The notes under the pieces were generated by a model. The model was given only the letters and a program-made list of their open reading frames with translations. It ran no database searches and was not told where the DNA came from. Both the position numbers and the translations under genes were made by a program. Of a DNA stretch of 64,000 bases, positions 1 through 9,250 are shown piece after piece. Source of the stretch: Saccoglossus kowalevskii (Eukaryota; Hemichordata; Enteropneusta; Harrimaniidae); NCBI RefSeq assembly GCF_000003605.2, contig NW_003115315.1:1-64000 (forward strand). Reading direction: 5' to 3'. Within the stretch, counting starts at the first letter, position 1, and each line of letters starts with the position of its first letter.

Positions 1-1
1 C

Positions 2-299
2 ATATCTGCAGCAAAAATCTTGTGTACTATGGGATTCTCGCCCTCGCCACTCCAAGCTCACATTCAGGCCGTCATATGTACATGGTTAAATGTTATTAAA
101 CATGAAATCTGGAAAATCCAGATGCTACGCCAACTTTGAAAAACAGCATGTCACATATGCAGAAGTCCTCATAAACACCAAGAGGTATATTAGTTCCAGA
201 ATCGAAGCCGACATCAATAATGAGGACACCGATACCGTCTCGGAAAAATGGCAATTCCTCATCGAAAAGACCAACTCCAAAGTGAAATCTAAACTTTAG
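2..299 (+). pseudogene. C-terminal end of LINE ORF2, frameshifted
   Basis: Two frames together look like the end of a Tx1/L1-type ORF2. From position 2 one frame reads through a Trp- and Ile-rich stretch (..ICTWLNVIKHEIWKIQMLRQ..) and closes at a TGA near 137. A second frame, open from 90 to 299, continues with NFEKQHVTYAEVLINTKRYI and ends KVKSKL-stop. The two overlap around 120-137, which points to a single-base frameshift there in this copy or in the assembly. Such a tail, an aromatic helix followed by a charged helix, is usual downstream of the C-terminal zinc domain in this ORF2 family. The start lies outside the window. Confidence 0.65.
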
Positions 300-424
300 G
301 GTTCTGTTTTTCTGTCTTTTGTTTCATCTTTCCTGTTGTCTGTTAGCCTTTTATTTATTTATTTGTCGTGCTTTTGGTTTAACAACTGTTTCAAAAGATC
401 AGGCAGGGAGGATCGTAACCTCGT

Positions 425-463
425 GTGCCTAGACCCAGCGTGGCTGGCCTGCCTAGGGTGCAC
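425..463 (+). other. Structured hairpin in LINE 3' UTR
   Basis: Nested complementary arms: GTG 425-427 with CAC 461-463, CCTAG 428-432 with CTAGG 453-457, and CCAGC 435-439 with GCTGG 443-447 around a GTG loop. The bulges are small. Its position in the 3' UTR suggests a template-recognition structure, which is unproven. Confidence 0.5.
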
Positions 464-525
464 AGTTGTAGGTTAGAGTAGATTTTCCTTTGTTTTTGTT
501 GTTGTTGGTATTCTTTGTCTTAGAG

Positions 526-550
526 TAGGGTTTTTTTTTTTGCCACCCTA
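526..550 (+). other. Terminal hairpin of LINE 3' UTR
   Basis: TAGGGT at 526-531 is complementary to ACCCTA at 545-550, with a T-rich 13-base loop. It sits 10 bases from the junction with U1, where a 3'-terminal recognition hairpin would be expected. Confidence 0.4.
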
Positions 551-560
551 AAACAAAAAT

Positions 561-689
561 AGGCGGTTCCCTCAGGGAGAGGCCCTCCCATTGCACTTCG
601 GCTGGGCTGACACCTGCGATCGCCCCAAATGTGGGCGACTCGGGCGCATAATTTATGTTAGTGGGGGACTGCGTTCGCGCTATCCCCTG
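561..689 (+). pseudogene. U1: U1 snRNA 3' fragment (nt 37-165)
   Basis: Everything from the 3' side of the stem-loop I loop to the 3' end is present: U1A-binding loop, stem-loop III, Sm site and stem-loop IV with its UUCG tetraloop. Nucleotides 1-36 are replaced by the LINE 3' end. It cannot recognise 5' splice sites, but its 3' box could still form the 3' end of a LINE read-through RNA. Confidence 0.95.
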
Positions 690-898
690 ATAATGAAACT
701 AAAAAATCAGATCTAATTTCTTACATTGGTCATCTCTAGTGAGAAATCGCGCAGATCCGCCTCATGTGAGAACAATGTCGGTTTCCTAACTAGATTTTCA
801 GGGAAATGTCGACCATTGATCAAGTTATTATTATTTATTAAAAATGGACAGGTTTTCGATGTACTAAGCAATGAAATAATCGAGAGTTGGCCAGATCC

Positions 899-911
899 AC
901 AGGTCACCTGT
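899..911. repeat. Spacer near-palindrome, present in nearly every unit
   Basis: ACAGGT-C-ACCTGT, a 6+1+6 inverted repeat holding two E-box-like halves. It recurs at the same spacer position in nearly all units; copies 2 and 33 have C to A in the right arm, copies 49 and 69 have C to T. Function unknown. Confidence 0.6.
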
Positions 912-1072
912 ACTTGTCGAGTACTGACGCCCTCACACGCCGCGTTTCGCATAAAAGAAAACCCATTGGTTGACAGCAACCATATGATTTGGGGGGCTAC
1001 GGACGCTGATAGGATGATCGCTGGCATGGGATTAGTGCCGCTTGGTGTGCGTGCATAATCTCTCTCTCTCTC

Positions 1073-1090
1073 TACCCAGAATCCTTTGTG
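1073..1090 (+). promoter_or_regulatory. Distal sequence element, Staf/ZNF143 (SPH) site; type example
   Basis: Matches the published SPH/SBS consensus YWCCCRNMATSCMYYRCR at 16 of 18 positions by eye. It lies at -242 to -225 from the first base of U1 copy 1, the usual distance of the distal enhancer in vertebrate snRNA genes. A CT dinucleotide tract runs directly into its 5' edge. It recurs at this offset before every full U1 gene except copy 11. Confidence 0.75.
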
Positions 1091-1253
1091 GCCAAGTTTG
1101 TCGCGAATTTTCAGTATATACAACGCATTTCGTGGAGTCAAATGTCCATGAGCGACCATTAAAATCATGTGGTTAATATTTAAGTCGTGACATTACCAGT
1201 CTATTGTGTGCAACTACTAGTTAGAATACGATTTTTTCCAGATGCTCTTGGCA

Positions 1254-1273
1254 CTCACCGTCGTGTCTATTTT
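1254..1273 (+). promoter_or_regulatory. Proximal sequence element (PSE); type example
   Basis: CTCACCGTCGTG... begins at -61 from U1 copy 1. TCACC at -60 fits the conserved start of the vertebrate-type PSE bound by SNAPc, and no TATA box follows at -25, as expected for a Pol II snRNA gene. The same motif stands at -60 before every U1 gene, including those broken by LINEs (9159 and 62555). Confidence 0.75.
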
Positions 1274-1314
1274 GTTTCATTCCATGGGGTACTCCGTTGT
1301 TGACAGTCAATGGC

Positions 1315-1479
1315 ATACTTACCTGGCGTAGGGGTTAACCGTGATCATGGAGGCGGTTCCCTCAGGGAGAGGCCCTCCCATTGCACTTCGGCTGGGCTGA
1401 CACCTGCGATCGCCCCAAATGTGGGCGACTCGGGCGCATAATTTATGTTAGTGGGGGACTGCGTTCGCGCTATCCCCTG
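1315..1479 (+). ncRNA. U1: U1 snRNA, copy 1 (consensus)
   Basis: U1 is the RNA core of the U1 snRNP, which pairs with 5' splice sites at the start of spliceosome assembly. Seen here: 5' end ATACTTACCTG (pairs with CAGGTAAGT); stem-loop I with loop GATCATGGAG at nt 29-38 (U1-70K site); stem-loop II with ATTGCAC (U1A site) at nt 66-72; stem-loop III around CCAAATGTGG; Sm site AATTT at nt 126-130; stem-loop IV closed by TTCG at nt 150-153. Length is 165 nt against 164 in human, and stem-loop IV is nearly identical to human. The loop of stem-loop I differs from the usual GAUCANGAAG by an A to G change at nt 36. About 23 copies in the window match this consensus by eye. Spacer after this copy has a 4-bp TGAG duplication and AATTCC in place of AGATCC. 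Confidence 0.97.
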
Positions 1480-1492
1480 ATAATGAAACTAA

Positions 1493-1501
1493 AAAATCAG
1501 A
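1493..1501 (+). terminator. snRNA 3' box; type example
   Basis: AAAATCAGA matches the AAARNNAGA core of the metazoan snRNA 3' box and starts 14 nt after the U1 3' end. Integrator-dependent 3' processing is the known role of this signal. It is conserved after nearly all copies; altered after copy 25 (T in the purine position) and copy 43 (an inserted G). Confidence 0.7.
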
Positions 1502-2106
1502 TCTAATTTCTTACATTGGTCATCTCTAGTGAGAAATCGCGCAGATCCGCCTCATGTGAGTGAGAACAATGTGGGTTTCCTAACTAGATTTTCAGGGAAA
1601 TGTCGACCATTGATCAAGTTATTATTATTTATTAAAAATGGACAGGTTTTCGATGTACTAAGCAATGAAATAATCGAGAGTTGGCCAATTCCACAGGTCA
1701 CCTGTACTTGTCGAGTACTGACGCCCTCACACGCCGCGTTTCGCATAAAAGAAAACCCATTGGTTGACAGCAACCATATGATTTGGGGGGCTACGGACGC
1801 TGATAGGATGATCGCTGGCATGGGATAAGTGCCGCTTGGTGTGCGTGCATAATCTCTCTCTCTCTACCCAGAATCCTTTGTGGCCAAGTTTGTCGCGAAT
1901 TTTCAGTATATACAACGCATTTCGTGGAGTCAAATGTCCATGAGCGACCATTAAAATCATGTGGTTAATATTTAAGTCATGACATTACCAGTCTATTGTG
2001 TGCAACTACTAGTTAGAATACGATTTTTTCCAGATGCTCTTGGCACTCACCGTCGTGTCTGTTTTGTTTCATTCCATGGGGTACTCCGTTGTTGACAGTC
2101 AATGGC

Positions 2107-2271
2107 ATACTTACCTGGCGTAGGGGTTAACCGTGATCATGGAGGCGGTTCCCTCAGGGAGAGGCCCTCCCATTGCACTTCGGCTGGGCTGACACCTGCG
2201 ATCGCCCCAAATGTGGGCGACTCGGGCGCATAATTTATGTTAGTGGGGGACTGCGTTCGCGCTATCCCCTG
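2107..2271 (+). ncRNA. U1: U1 snRNA, copy 2 (consensus)
   Basis: Consensus gene. Its spacer carries two rare changes (CAACTG in the palindrome, ATATGC near the distal element) shared only with the spacer of copy 33, some 29.7 kb away. Confidence 0.97.
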
Positions 2272-2894
2272 ATAATGAAACTAAAAAATCAGATCTAATT
2301 TCTTACATTGGTCATCTCTAGTGAGAAATCGCGCAGATCCGCCTCATGTGAGAACAATGTGGGTTTCCTAACTAGATTTTCAGGGAAATGTCGACCATTG
2401 ATCAAGTTATTATTATTTATTAAAAATGGACAGGTTTTCGATGTACTAAGCAATGAAATAATCGAGAGTTGGCCAGATCCACAGGTCAACTGTACTTGTC
2501 GAGTACTGACGCCCTCACACGCCGCGTTTCGCATAAAAGAAAACCCATTGGTTGACAGCAACCATATGATTTGGGGGGCTACGGACGCTGATAGGATGAT
2601 CGCTGGCATGGGATAAGTGCCGCTTGGTGTGCGTGCATAATCTCTCTCTCTCTACCCAGAATCCTTTGTGGCCAAGTTTGTCGCGAATTTTCAGTATATG
2701 CAACGCATTTCGTGGAGTCAAATGTCCATGAGCGACCATTAAAATCATGTGGTTAATATTTAAGTCATGACATTACCAGTCTATTGTGTGCAACTACTAG
2801 TTAGAATACGATTTTTTCCAGATGCTCTTGGCACTCACCGTCGTGTCTGTTTTGTTTCATTCCATGGGGTACTCCGTTGTTGACAGTCAATGGC

Positions 2895-3059
2895 ATACTT
2901 ACCTGGCGTAGGGGTTAACCGTGATCATGGAGGCGGTTCCCTCAGGGAGAGGCCCTCCCATTGCACTTCGGCTGGGCTGACACCTGCGATCGCCCCAAAT
3001 GTGGGCGACTCGGGCGCATAATTTATGTTAGTGGGGGACTGCGTTCGCGCTATCCCCTG
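2895..3059 (+). ncRNA. U1: U1 snRNA, copy 3 (consensus)
   Basis: Consensus gene. The spacer has a 4-bp duplication (CATGCATG) near 3536, also found after copy 19. Confidence 0.97.
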
Positions 3060-3687
3060 ATAATGAAACTAAAAAATCAGATCTAATTTCTTACATTGGT
3101 CATCTCTAGTGAGAAATCGCGCAGATCCGCCTCATGTGAGAACAATGTGGGTTTCCTAACTAGATTTTCAGGGAAATGTCGACCATTGATCAAGTTATTA
3201 TTATTTATTAAAAATGGACAGGTTTTCGATGTACTAAGCAATGAAATAATCGAGAGTTGGCCAGATCCACAGGTCACCTGTACTTGTCGAGTACTGACGC
3301 CCTCACACGCCGCGTTTCGCATAAAAGAAAACCCATTGGTTGACAGCAACCATATGATTTGGGGGGCTACGGACGCTGATAGGATGATCGCTGGCATGGG
3401 ATTAGTGCCGCTTGGTGTGCGTGCATAATCTCTCTCTCTCTCTACCCAGAATCCTTTGTGGCCAAGTTTGTCGCGAATTTTCAGTATATACAACGCATTT
3501 CGTGGAGTCAAATGTCCATGAGCGACCATTAAAATCATGCATGTGGTTAATATTTAAGTCATGACATTACCAGTCTATTGTGTGCAACTACTAGTTAGAA
3601 TACGATTTTTTCCAGATGCTCTTGGCACTCACCGTCGTGTCTGTTTTGTTTCATTCCATGGGGTACTCCGTTGTGACAGTCAATGGC

Positions 3688-3851
3688 ATACTTACCTGGC
3701 GTAGGGGTTAACCGTGATCATGGAGGCGGTTCCCTCAGGGAGAGGCCCTCCCATTGCACTTCGGCTGGGCTGACACCTGCGATCGCCCCAAATGTGGGCG
3801 ACTCGGGCGCATAATTTATGTTAGTGGGGACTGCGTTCGCGCTATCCCCTG
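3688..3851 (+). ncRNA. U1: U1 snRNA, copy 4 (164 nt)
   Basis: One G fewer in the G-run of stem-loop IV (nt 139-143); the stem can still pair. The promoter lacks one T at about -14. The same G loss and the same spacer variant (GCAAAAAAG) recur in copy 65. Confidence 0.95.
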
Positions 3852-4474
3852 ATAATGAAACTAAAAAATCAGATCTAATTTCTTACATTGGTCATCTCTA
3901 GTGAGAAATCGCGCAGATCCGCCTCATGTGAGAACAATGTGGGTTTCCTAACTAGATTTTCAGGGAAATGTCGACCATTGATCAAGTTATTATTATTTAT
4001 TAAAAATGGACAGGTTTTCGATGTACTAAGCAATGAAATAATCGAGAGTTGGCCAGATCCACAGGTCACCTGTACTTGTCGAGTACTGACGCCCTCACAC
4101 GCCGCGTTTCGCAAAAAAGAAAACCCATTGGTTGACAGCAACCATATGATTTGGGGGGCTACGGACGCTGATAGGATGATCGCTGGCATGGGATTAGTGC
4201 CGCTTGGTGTGCGTGCATAATCTCTCTCTCTCTACCCAGAATCCTTTGTGGCCAAGTTTGTCGCGAATTTTCAGTATATACAACGCATTTCGTGGAGTCA
4301 AATGTCCATGAGCGACCATTAAAATCATGTGGTTAATATTTAAGTCATGACATTACCAGTCTATTGTGTGCAACTACTAGTTAGAATACGATTTTTTCCA
4401 GATGCTCTTGGCACTCACCGTCGTGTCTGTTTTGTTTCATTCCATGGGGTACTCCGTTGTTGACAGTCAATGGC

Positions 4475-4639
4475 ATACTTACCTGGCGTAGGGGTTAACC
4501 GTGATCATGGAGGCGGTTCCCTCAGGGAGAGGCCCTCCCATTGCACTTCGGCTGGGCTGACACCTGCGATCGCCCCAAATGTGGGCGACTCGGGCGCATA
4601 ATTTATGTTAGTGGGGGACTGCGTTCGCGCTATCCCCTG
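4475..4639 (+). ncRNA. U1: U1 snRNA, copy 5 (consensus)
   Basis: Consensus gene. Two single-base losses lie in the spacer near 5107 and 5151. Confidence 0.97.
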
Positions 4640-5260
4640 ATAATGAAACTAAAAAATCAGATCTAATTTCTTACATTGGTCATCTCTAGTGAGAAATCGC
4701 GCAGATCCGCCTCATGTGAGAACAATGTGGGTTTCCTAACTAGATTTTCAGGGAAATGTCGACCATTGATCAAGTTATTATTATTTATTAAAAATGGACA
4801 GGTTTTCGATGTACTAAGCAATGAAATAATCGAGAGTTGGCCAGATCCACAGGTCACCTGTACTTGTCGAGTACTGACGCCCTCACACGCCGCGTTTCGC
4901 ATAAAAGAAAACCCATTGGTTGACAGCAACCATATGATTTGGGGGGCTACGGACGCTGATAGGATGATCGCTGGCATGGGATAAGTGCCGCTTGGTGTGC
5001 GTGCATAATCTCTCTCTCTCTACCCAGAATCCTTTGTGGCCAAGTTTGTCGCGAATTTTCAGTATATACAACGCATTTCGTGGAGTCAAATGTCCATGAG
5101 CGACCATAAAATCATGTGGTTAATATTTAAGTCATGACATTACCAGTCTATGTGTGCAACTGCTAGTTAGAATACGATTTTTTCCAGATGCTCTTGGCAC
5201 TCACCGTCGTGTCTGTTTTGTTTCATTCCATGGGGTACTCCGTTGTTGACAGTCAATGGC

Positions 5261-5425
5261 ATACTTACCTGGCGTAGGGGTTAACCGTGATCATGGAGAC
5301 GGTTCCCTCAGGGAGAGGCCCTCCCATTGCACTTCGGCTGTGCTGACACCTGCGATCGCCCCAAATGTGGGCGACTCGGGCGCATAATTTATGTTAGTGG
5401 AGGACTGCGTTCGCGCTATCCCCTG
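5261..5425 (+). ncRNA. U1: U1 snRNA, copy 6 (G39A, G81T, G141A)
   Basis: G39A turns the U-G pair closing stem-loop I into U-A. G81T removes the C60-G81 pair of stem-loop II. G141A weakens stem-loop IV and is shared with copy 68. Spacer has seven Gs in the G-run, as after copies 16, 37 and 67. Confidence 0.95.
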
Positions 5426-6051
5426 ATAATGAAACTAAAAAATCAGATCTAATTTCTTACATTGGTCATCTCTAGTGAGAAATCGCGCAGATCCGCCTCA
5501 TGTGAGAACAATGTGGGTTTCCTAACTAGATTTTCAGGGAAATGTCGACCATTGATCAAGTTATTATTATTTATTAAAAATGGACAGGTTTTCGATGTAC
5601 TAAGCAATGAAATAATCGAGAGTTGGCCAGATCCACAGGTCACCTGTACTTGTCGAGTACTGACGCCCTCACACGCCGCGTTTCGCATAAAAGAAAACCC
5701 ATTGGTTGACAGCAACCATATGATTTGGGGGGGCTACGGACGCTGATAGGATGATCGCTGGCATGGGATTAGGGCCGCTTGGTGTGCGTGCATAATCTCT
5801 CTCTCTCTCTACCCAGAATCCTTTGTGGCCAAGTTTGTCGCGAATTTTCAGTATATACAACGCATTTCGTGGAGTCAAATGTCCATGAGCGACCATTAAA
5901 ATCATGTGGTTAATATTTAAGTCATGACATTACCAGTCTATTGTGTGCAACTACTAGTTAGAATACGATTTTTTCCAGATGCTCTTGGCACTCACCGTCG
6001 TGTCTGTTTTGTTTCATTCCATGGGGTACTCCGTTGTTGACAGTCAATGGC

Positions 6052-6216
6052 ATACTTACCTGGCGTAGGGGTTAACCGTGATCATGGAGGCGGTTCCCTC
6101 AGGGAGAGGCCCTCCCATTGCACTTCGGCTGGGCTGACACCTGCGATCGCCCCAAATGTGGGCGACTCGGGCGCATAATTTATGTTAGTGGGGGACTGCG
6201 TTCGCGCTATCCCCTG
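6052..6216 (+). ncRNA. U1: U1 snRNA, copy 7 (consensus)
   Basis: Consensus gene; one private C to T in the spacer near 6470. Confidence 0.97.
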
Positions 6217-6841
6217 ATAATGAAACTAAAAAATCAGATCTAATTTCTTACATTGGTCATCTCTAGTGAGAAATCGCGCAGATCCGCCTCATGTGAGAAC
6301 AATGTGGGTTTCCTAACTAGATTTTCAGGGAAATGTCGACCATTGATCAAGTTATTATTATTTATTAAAAATGGACAGGTTTTCGATGTACTAAGCAATG
6401 AAATAATCGAGAGTTGGCCAGATCCACAGGTCACCTGTACTTGTCGAGTACTGACGCCCTCACACGCCGTGTTTCGCATAAAAGAAAACCCATTGGTTGA
6501 CAGCAACCATATGATTTGGGGGGCTACGGACGCTGATAGGATGATCGCTGGCATGGGATTAGTGCCGCTTGGTGTGCGTGCATAATCTCTCTCTCTCTCT
6601 ACCCAGAATCCTTTGTGGCCAAGTTTGTCGCGAATTTTCAGTATATACAACGCATTTCGTGGAGTCAAATGTCCATGAGCGACCATTAAAATCATGTGGT
6701 TAATATTTAAGTCATGACATTACCAGTCTATTGTGTGCAACTACTAGTTAGAATACGATTTTTTCCAGATGCTCTTGGCACTCACCGTCGTGTCTGTTTT
6801 GTTTCATTCCATGGGGTACTCCGTTGTTGACAGTCAATGGC

Positions 6842-7006
6842 ATACTTACCTGGCGTAGGGGTTAACCGTGATCATGGAGGCGGTTCCCTCAGGGAGAGGC
6901 CCTCCCATTGCACTTCGGCTGTGCTGACACCTGCGATCACCCCAAATGTGGGCGACTCGGGCGCATAATTTATGTTAGTGGGGGACTGCGTTCGCGCTAT
7001 CCCCTG
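6842..7006 (+). ncRNA. U1: U1 snRNA, copy 8 (G81T, G98A)
   Basis: G81T with G98A in the stem-loop III region; the same pair occurs in copies 20, 54 and 59. Its spacer variant GAGTAATG is shared with copy 9 next door. Confidence 0.96.
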
Positions 7007-7633
7007 ATAATGAAACTAAAAAATCAGATCTAATTTCTTACATTGGTCATCTCTAGTGAGAAATCGCGCAGATCCGCCTCATGTGAGAACAATGTGGGTT
7101 TCCTAACTAGATTTTCAGGGAAATGTCGACCATTGATCAAGTTATTATTATTTATTAAAAATGGACAGGTTTTCGATGTACTAAGCAATGAAATAATCGA
7201 GAGTTGGCCAGATCCACAGGTCACCTGTACTTGTCGAGTAATGACGCCCTCACACGCCGCGTTTCGCATAAAAGAAAACCCATTGGTTGACAGCAACCAT
7301 ATGATTTGGGGGGCTACGGACGCTGATAGGATGATCGCTGGCATGGGATTAGGGCCGCTTGGTGTGCGTGCATAATCTCTCTCTCTCTCTCTACCCAGAA
7401 TCCTTTGTGGCCAAGTTTGTCGCGAATTTTCAGTATATACAACGCATTTCGTGGAGTCAAATGTCCATGAGCGACCATTAAAATCATGTGGTTAATATTT
7501 AAGTCATGACATTACCAGTCTATTGTGTGCAACTACTAGTTAGAATACGATTTTTTCCAGATGCTCTTGGCACTCACCGTCGTGTCTGTTTTGTTTCATT
7601 CCATGGGGTACTCCGTTGTTGACAGTCAATGGC

Positions 7634-7798
7634 ATACTTACCTGGCGTAGGGGTTAACCGTGATCATGGAGGCGGTTCCCTCAGGGAGAGGCCCTCCCAT
7701 TGCACTTCGGCTGGGCTGACAACTGCGATCGCCCCAAATGTGGGCGACTCGGGCGCATAATTTATGTTAGTGGGGGACTGCGTTCGCGCTATCCCCTG
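7634..7798 (+). ncRNA. U1: U1 snRNA, copy 9 (C89A)
   Basis: Single change C89A, also in copy 29. Confidence 0.96.
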
Positions 7799-8423
7799 AT
7801 AATGAAACTAAAAAATCAGATCTAATTTCTTACATTGGTCATCTCTAGTGAGAAATCGCGCAGATCCGCCTCATGTGAGAACAATGTGGGTTTCCTAACT
7901 AGATTTTCAGGGAAATGTCGACCATTGATCAAGTTATTATTATTTATTAAAAATGGACAGGTTTTCGATGTACTAAGCAATGAAATAATCGAGAGTTGGC
8001 CAGATCCACAGGTCACCTGTACTTGTCGAGTAATGACGCCCTCACACGCCGCGTTTCGCATAAAAGAAAACCCATTGGTTGACAGCAACCATATGATTTG
8101 GGGGGCTACGGACGCTGATAGGATGATCGCTGGCATGGGATTAGGGCCGCTTGGTGTGCGTGCATAATCTCTCTCTCTCTCTACCCAGAATCCTTTGTGG
8201 CCAAGTTTGTCGCGAATTTTCAGTATATACAACGCATTTCGTGGAGTCAAATGTCCATGAGCGACCATTAAAATCATGTGGTTAATATTTAAGTCATGAC
8301 ATTACCAGTCTATTGTGTGCAACTACTAGTTAGAATACGATTTTTTCCAGATGCTCTTGGCACTCACCGTCGTGTCTGTTTTGTTTCATTCCATGGGGTA
8401 CTCCGTTGTTGACAGTCAATGGC

Positions 8424-8589
8424 ATACTTACCTGGCGTAGGGGTTAACCGTGATCATGGAGGCGGTTCCCTCAGGGAGAGGCCCTCCCATTGCACTTCGG
8501 CTGGGCTGACACCTGCGATCGCCCCAAATGTGGGCGACTCGGGCGCATAATTTATGTTAGTGGGGGGACTGCGTTCGCGCTATCCCCTG
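8424..8589 (+). ncRNA. U1: U1 snRNA, copy 10 (166 nt)
   Basis: One extra G in the stem-loop IV G-run. Spacer has the TGAG duplication. Last intact U1 before the central LINE. Confidence 0.95.
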
Positions 8590-8976
8590 ATAATGAAACT
8601 AAAAAATCAGATCTAATTTCTTACATTGGTCATCTCTAGTGAGAAATCGCGCAGATCCGCCTCATGTGAGTGAGAACAATGTGGGTTTCCTAACTAGATT
8701 TTCAGGGAAATGTCGACCATTGATCAAGTTATTATTATTTATTAAAAATGGACAGGTTTTCGATGTACTAAGCAATGAAATAATCGAGAGTTGGCCAGAT
8801 CCACAGGTCACCTGTACTTGTCGAGTACTGACGCCCTCACACGCCGCGTTTCGCATAAAAGAAAACCCATTGGTTGACAGCAACCATATGATTTGGGGGG
8901 CTACGGACGCTGATAGGATGATCGCTGGCATGGGATTAGTGCCGCTTGGTGTGCGTGCATAATCTCTCTCTCTCTC

Positions 8977-9218
8977 TACCCAGAATCCTTTGTGGCCAAG
9001 TTTGTCGCGAATTTTCAGTATATACAACGCATTTCGTGGAGTCAAATGTCCATGAGCGACCATTAAAATCATGTGGTTAATATTTAAGTCATGACATTAC
9101 CAGTCTATTGTGTGCAACTACTAGTTAGAATACGATTTTTTCCAGATGCTCTTGGCACTCACCGTCGTGTCTGTTTTGTTTCATTCCATGGGGTACTCCG
9201 TTGTTGACAGTCAATGGC
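8977..9218 (+). promoter_or_regulatory. Intact U1 promoter upstream of the central LINE
   Basis: The distal Staf-type site (8977-8994) and the PSE with TCACC at 9159-9163 are unchanged from those of working units. The start site at 9219 would give an RNA opening with 32 nt of U1 and running into the LINE. This is the obvious promoter for the element. Confidence 0.7.
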
Positions 9219-9250
9219 ATACTTACCTGGCGTAGGGGTTAACCGTGATC
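9219..9250 (+). pseudogene. U1: U1 snRNA 5' fragment (nt 1-32) at the LINE 5' junction
   Basis: Holds the 5'-splice-site-pairing sequence and the 5' arm of stem-loop I up to GATC of the loop. The LINE begins at 9251. Compared with the 3' junction at 560/561, nt 33-36 of U1 (ATGG) are absent and there is no target-site duplication. Confidence 0.95.

Larger units (their letters stand above)
1..560 (+). mobile_element. 3' end of a U1-inserted LINE (Tx1-like), cut by the window edge
   Basis: This is the tail of a non-LTR retrotransposon: the end of an ORF2-like frame to 299, then a T-rich 3' UTR ending in a short A-rich tract at 551-560. It is followed directly by U1 snRNA from nt 37 onward, which fixes the 3' junction of the element. 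The copy at 9251 gives the matching 5' junction after U1 nt 32. Orientation is the same as U1. No sequence overlaps the truncated copy at 9251-14220, so common identity is inferred from the shared target and the LINE-like C-terminus. Confidence 0.85.
300..560 (+). other. LINE 3' UTR
   Basis: About 260 bp of T-rich non-coding sequence between the ORF2 stop and U1. I see no AATAAA or ATTAAA on the + strand here, and no long poly(A) tail; the end is a 10-base A-rich tract. Two inverted repeats (425-463 and 526-550) could form hairpins in the RNA. In several LINE families such 3' hairpins are what the reverse transcriptase recognises; applying that to this element is inference. Confidence 0.7.
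561..9250 (+). repeat. U1 snRNA tandem array, left block
   Basis: Ten full units with a period of about 790 bp (1315 to 9219), flanked by a U1 3' fragment and a U1 5' fragment made by LINE insertion. Each unit is a U1 gene of about 165 bp plus a spacer of about 625 bp. Spacer layout after the U1 end: 3' box, about 380 bp without recognisable genes, a CT dinucleotide tract of variable length, the distal element, then the PSE just before the next gene. The middle of the spacer holds a 13-bp near-palindrome ACAGGTCACCTGT (899-911 in the first unit) and an inverted repeat TGGTTG/CAACCA about 65 bp further on. I found no tRNA, 5S or other snRNA gene in it. Confidence 0.95.

Noticed and set aside
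726-1058. Recurrent 94-110 aa open frame on the + strand of each U1 spacer
   Set aside because: It opens with TTG or GTG, never with ATG. It stays open only because the spacer is homogenised, and it is cut by ordinary spacer indels. No domain is recognisable.
713-1168. Recurrent 104-151 aa open frame on the - strand of each U1 spacer
   Set aside because: It overlaps the other frame and the CT tract and is lost or shortened by common one-base variants (copies 1, 5, 6). No recognisable domain or codon pattern, so non-coding spacer.
1480-2106. A second small RNA gene (tRNA, 5S, U6) hidden in the spacer
   Set aside because: I saw no A/B boxes, clover-leaf, 5S control region or other snRNA signature; the T-run at about -80 before each U1 is not next to a Pol III gene.
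561-9250. CRISPR-like direct repeats
   Set aside because: Repeats are about 790 bp long, contain a eukaryotic snRNA gene, and have no short unique spacers or cas genes.
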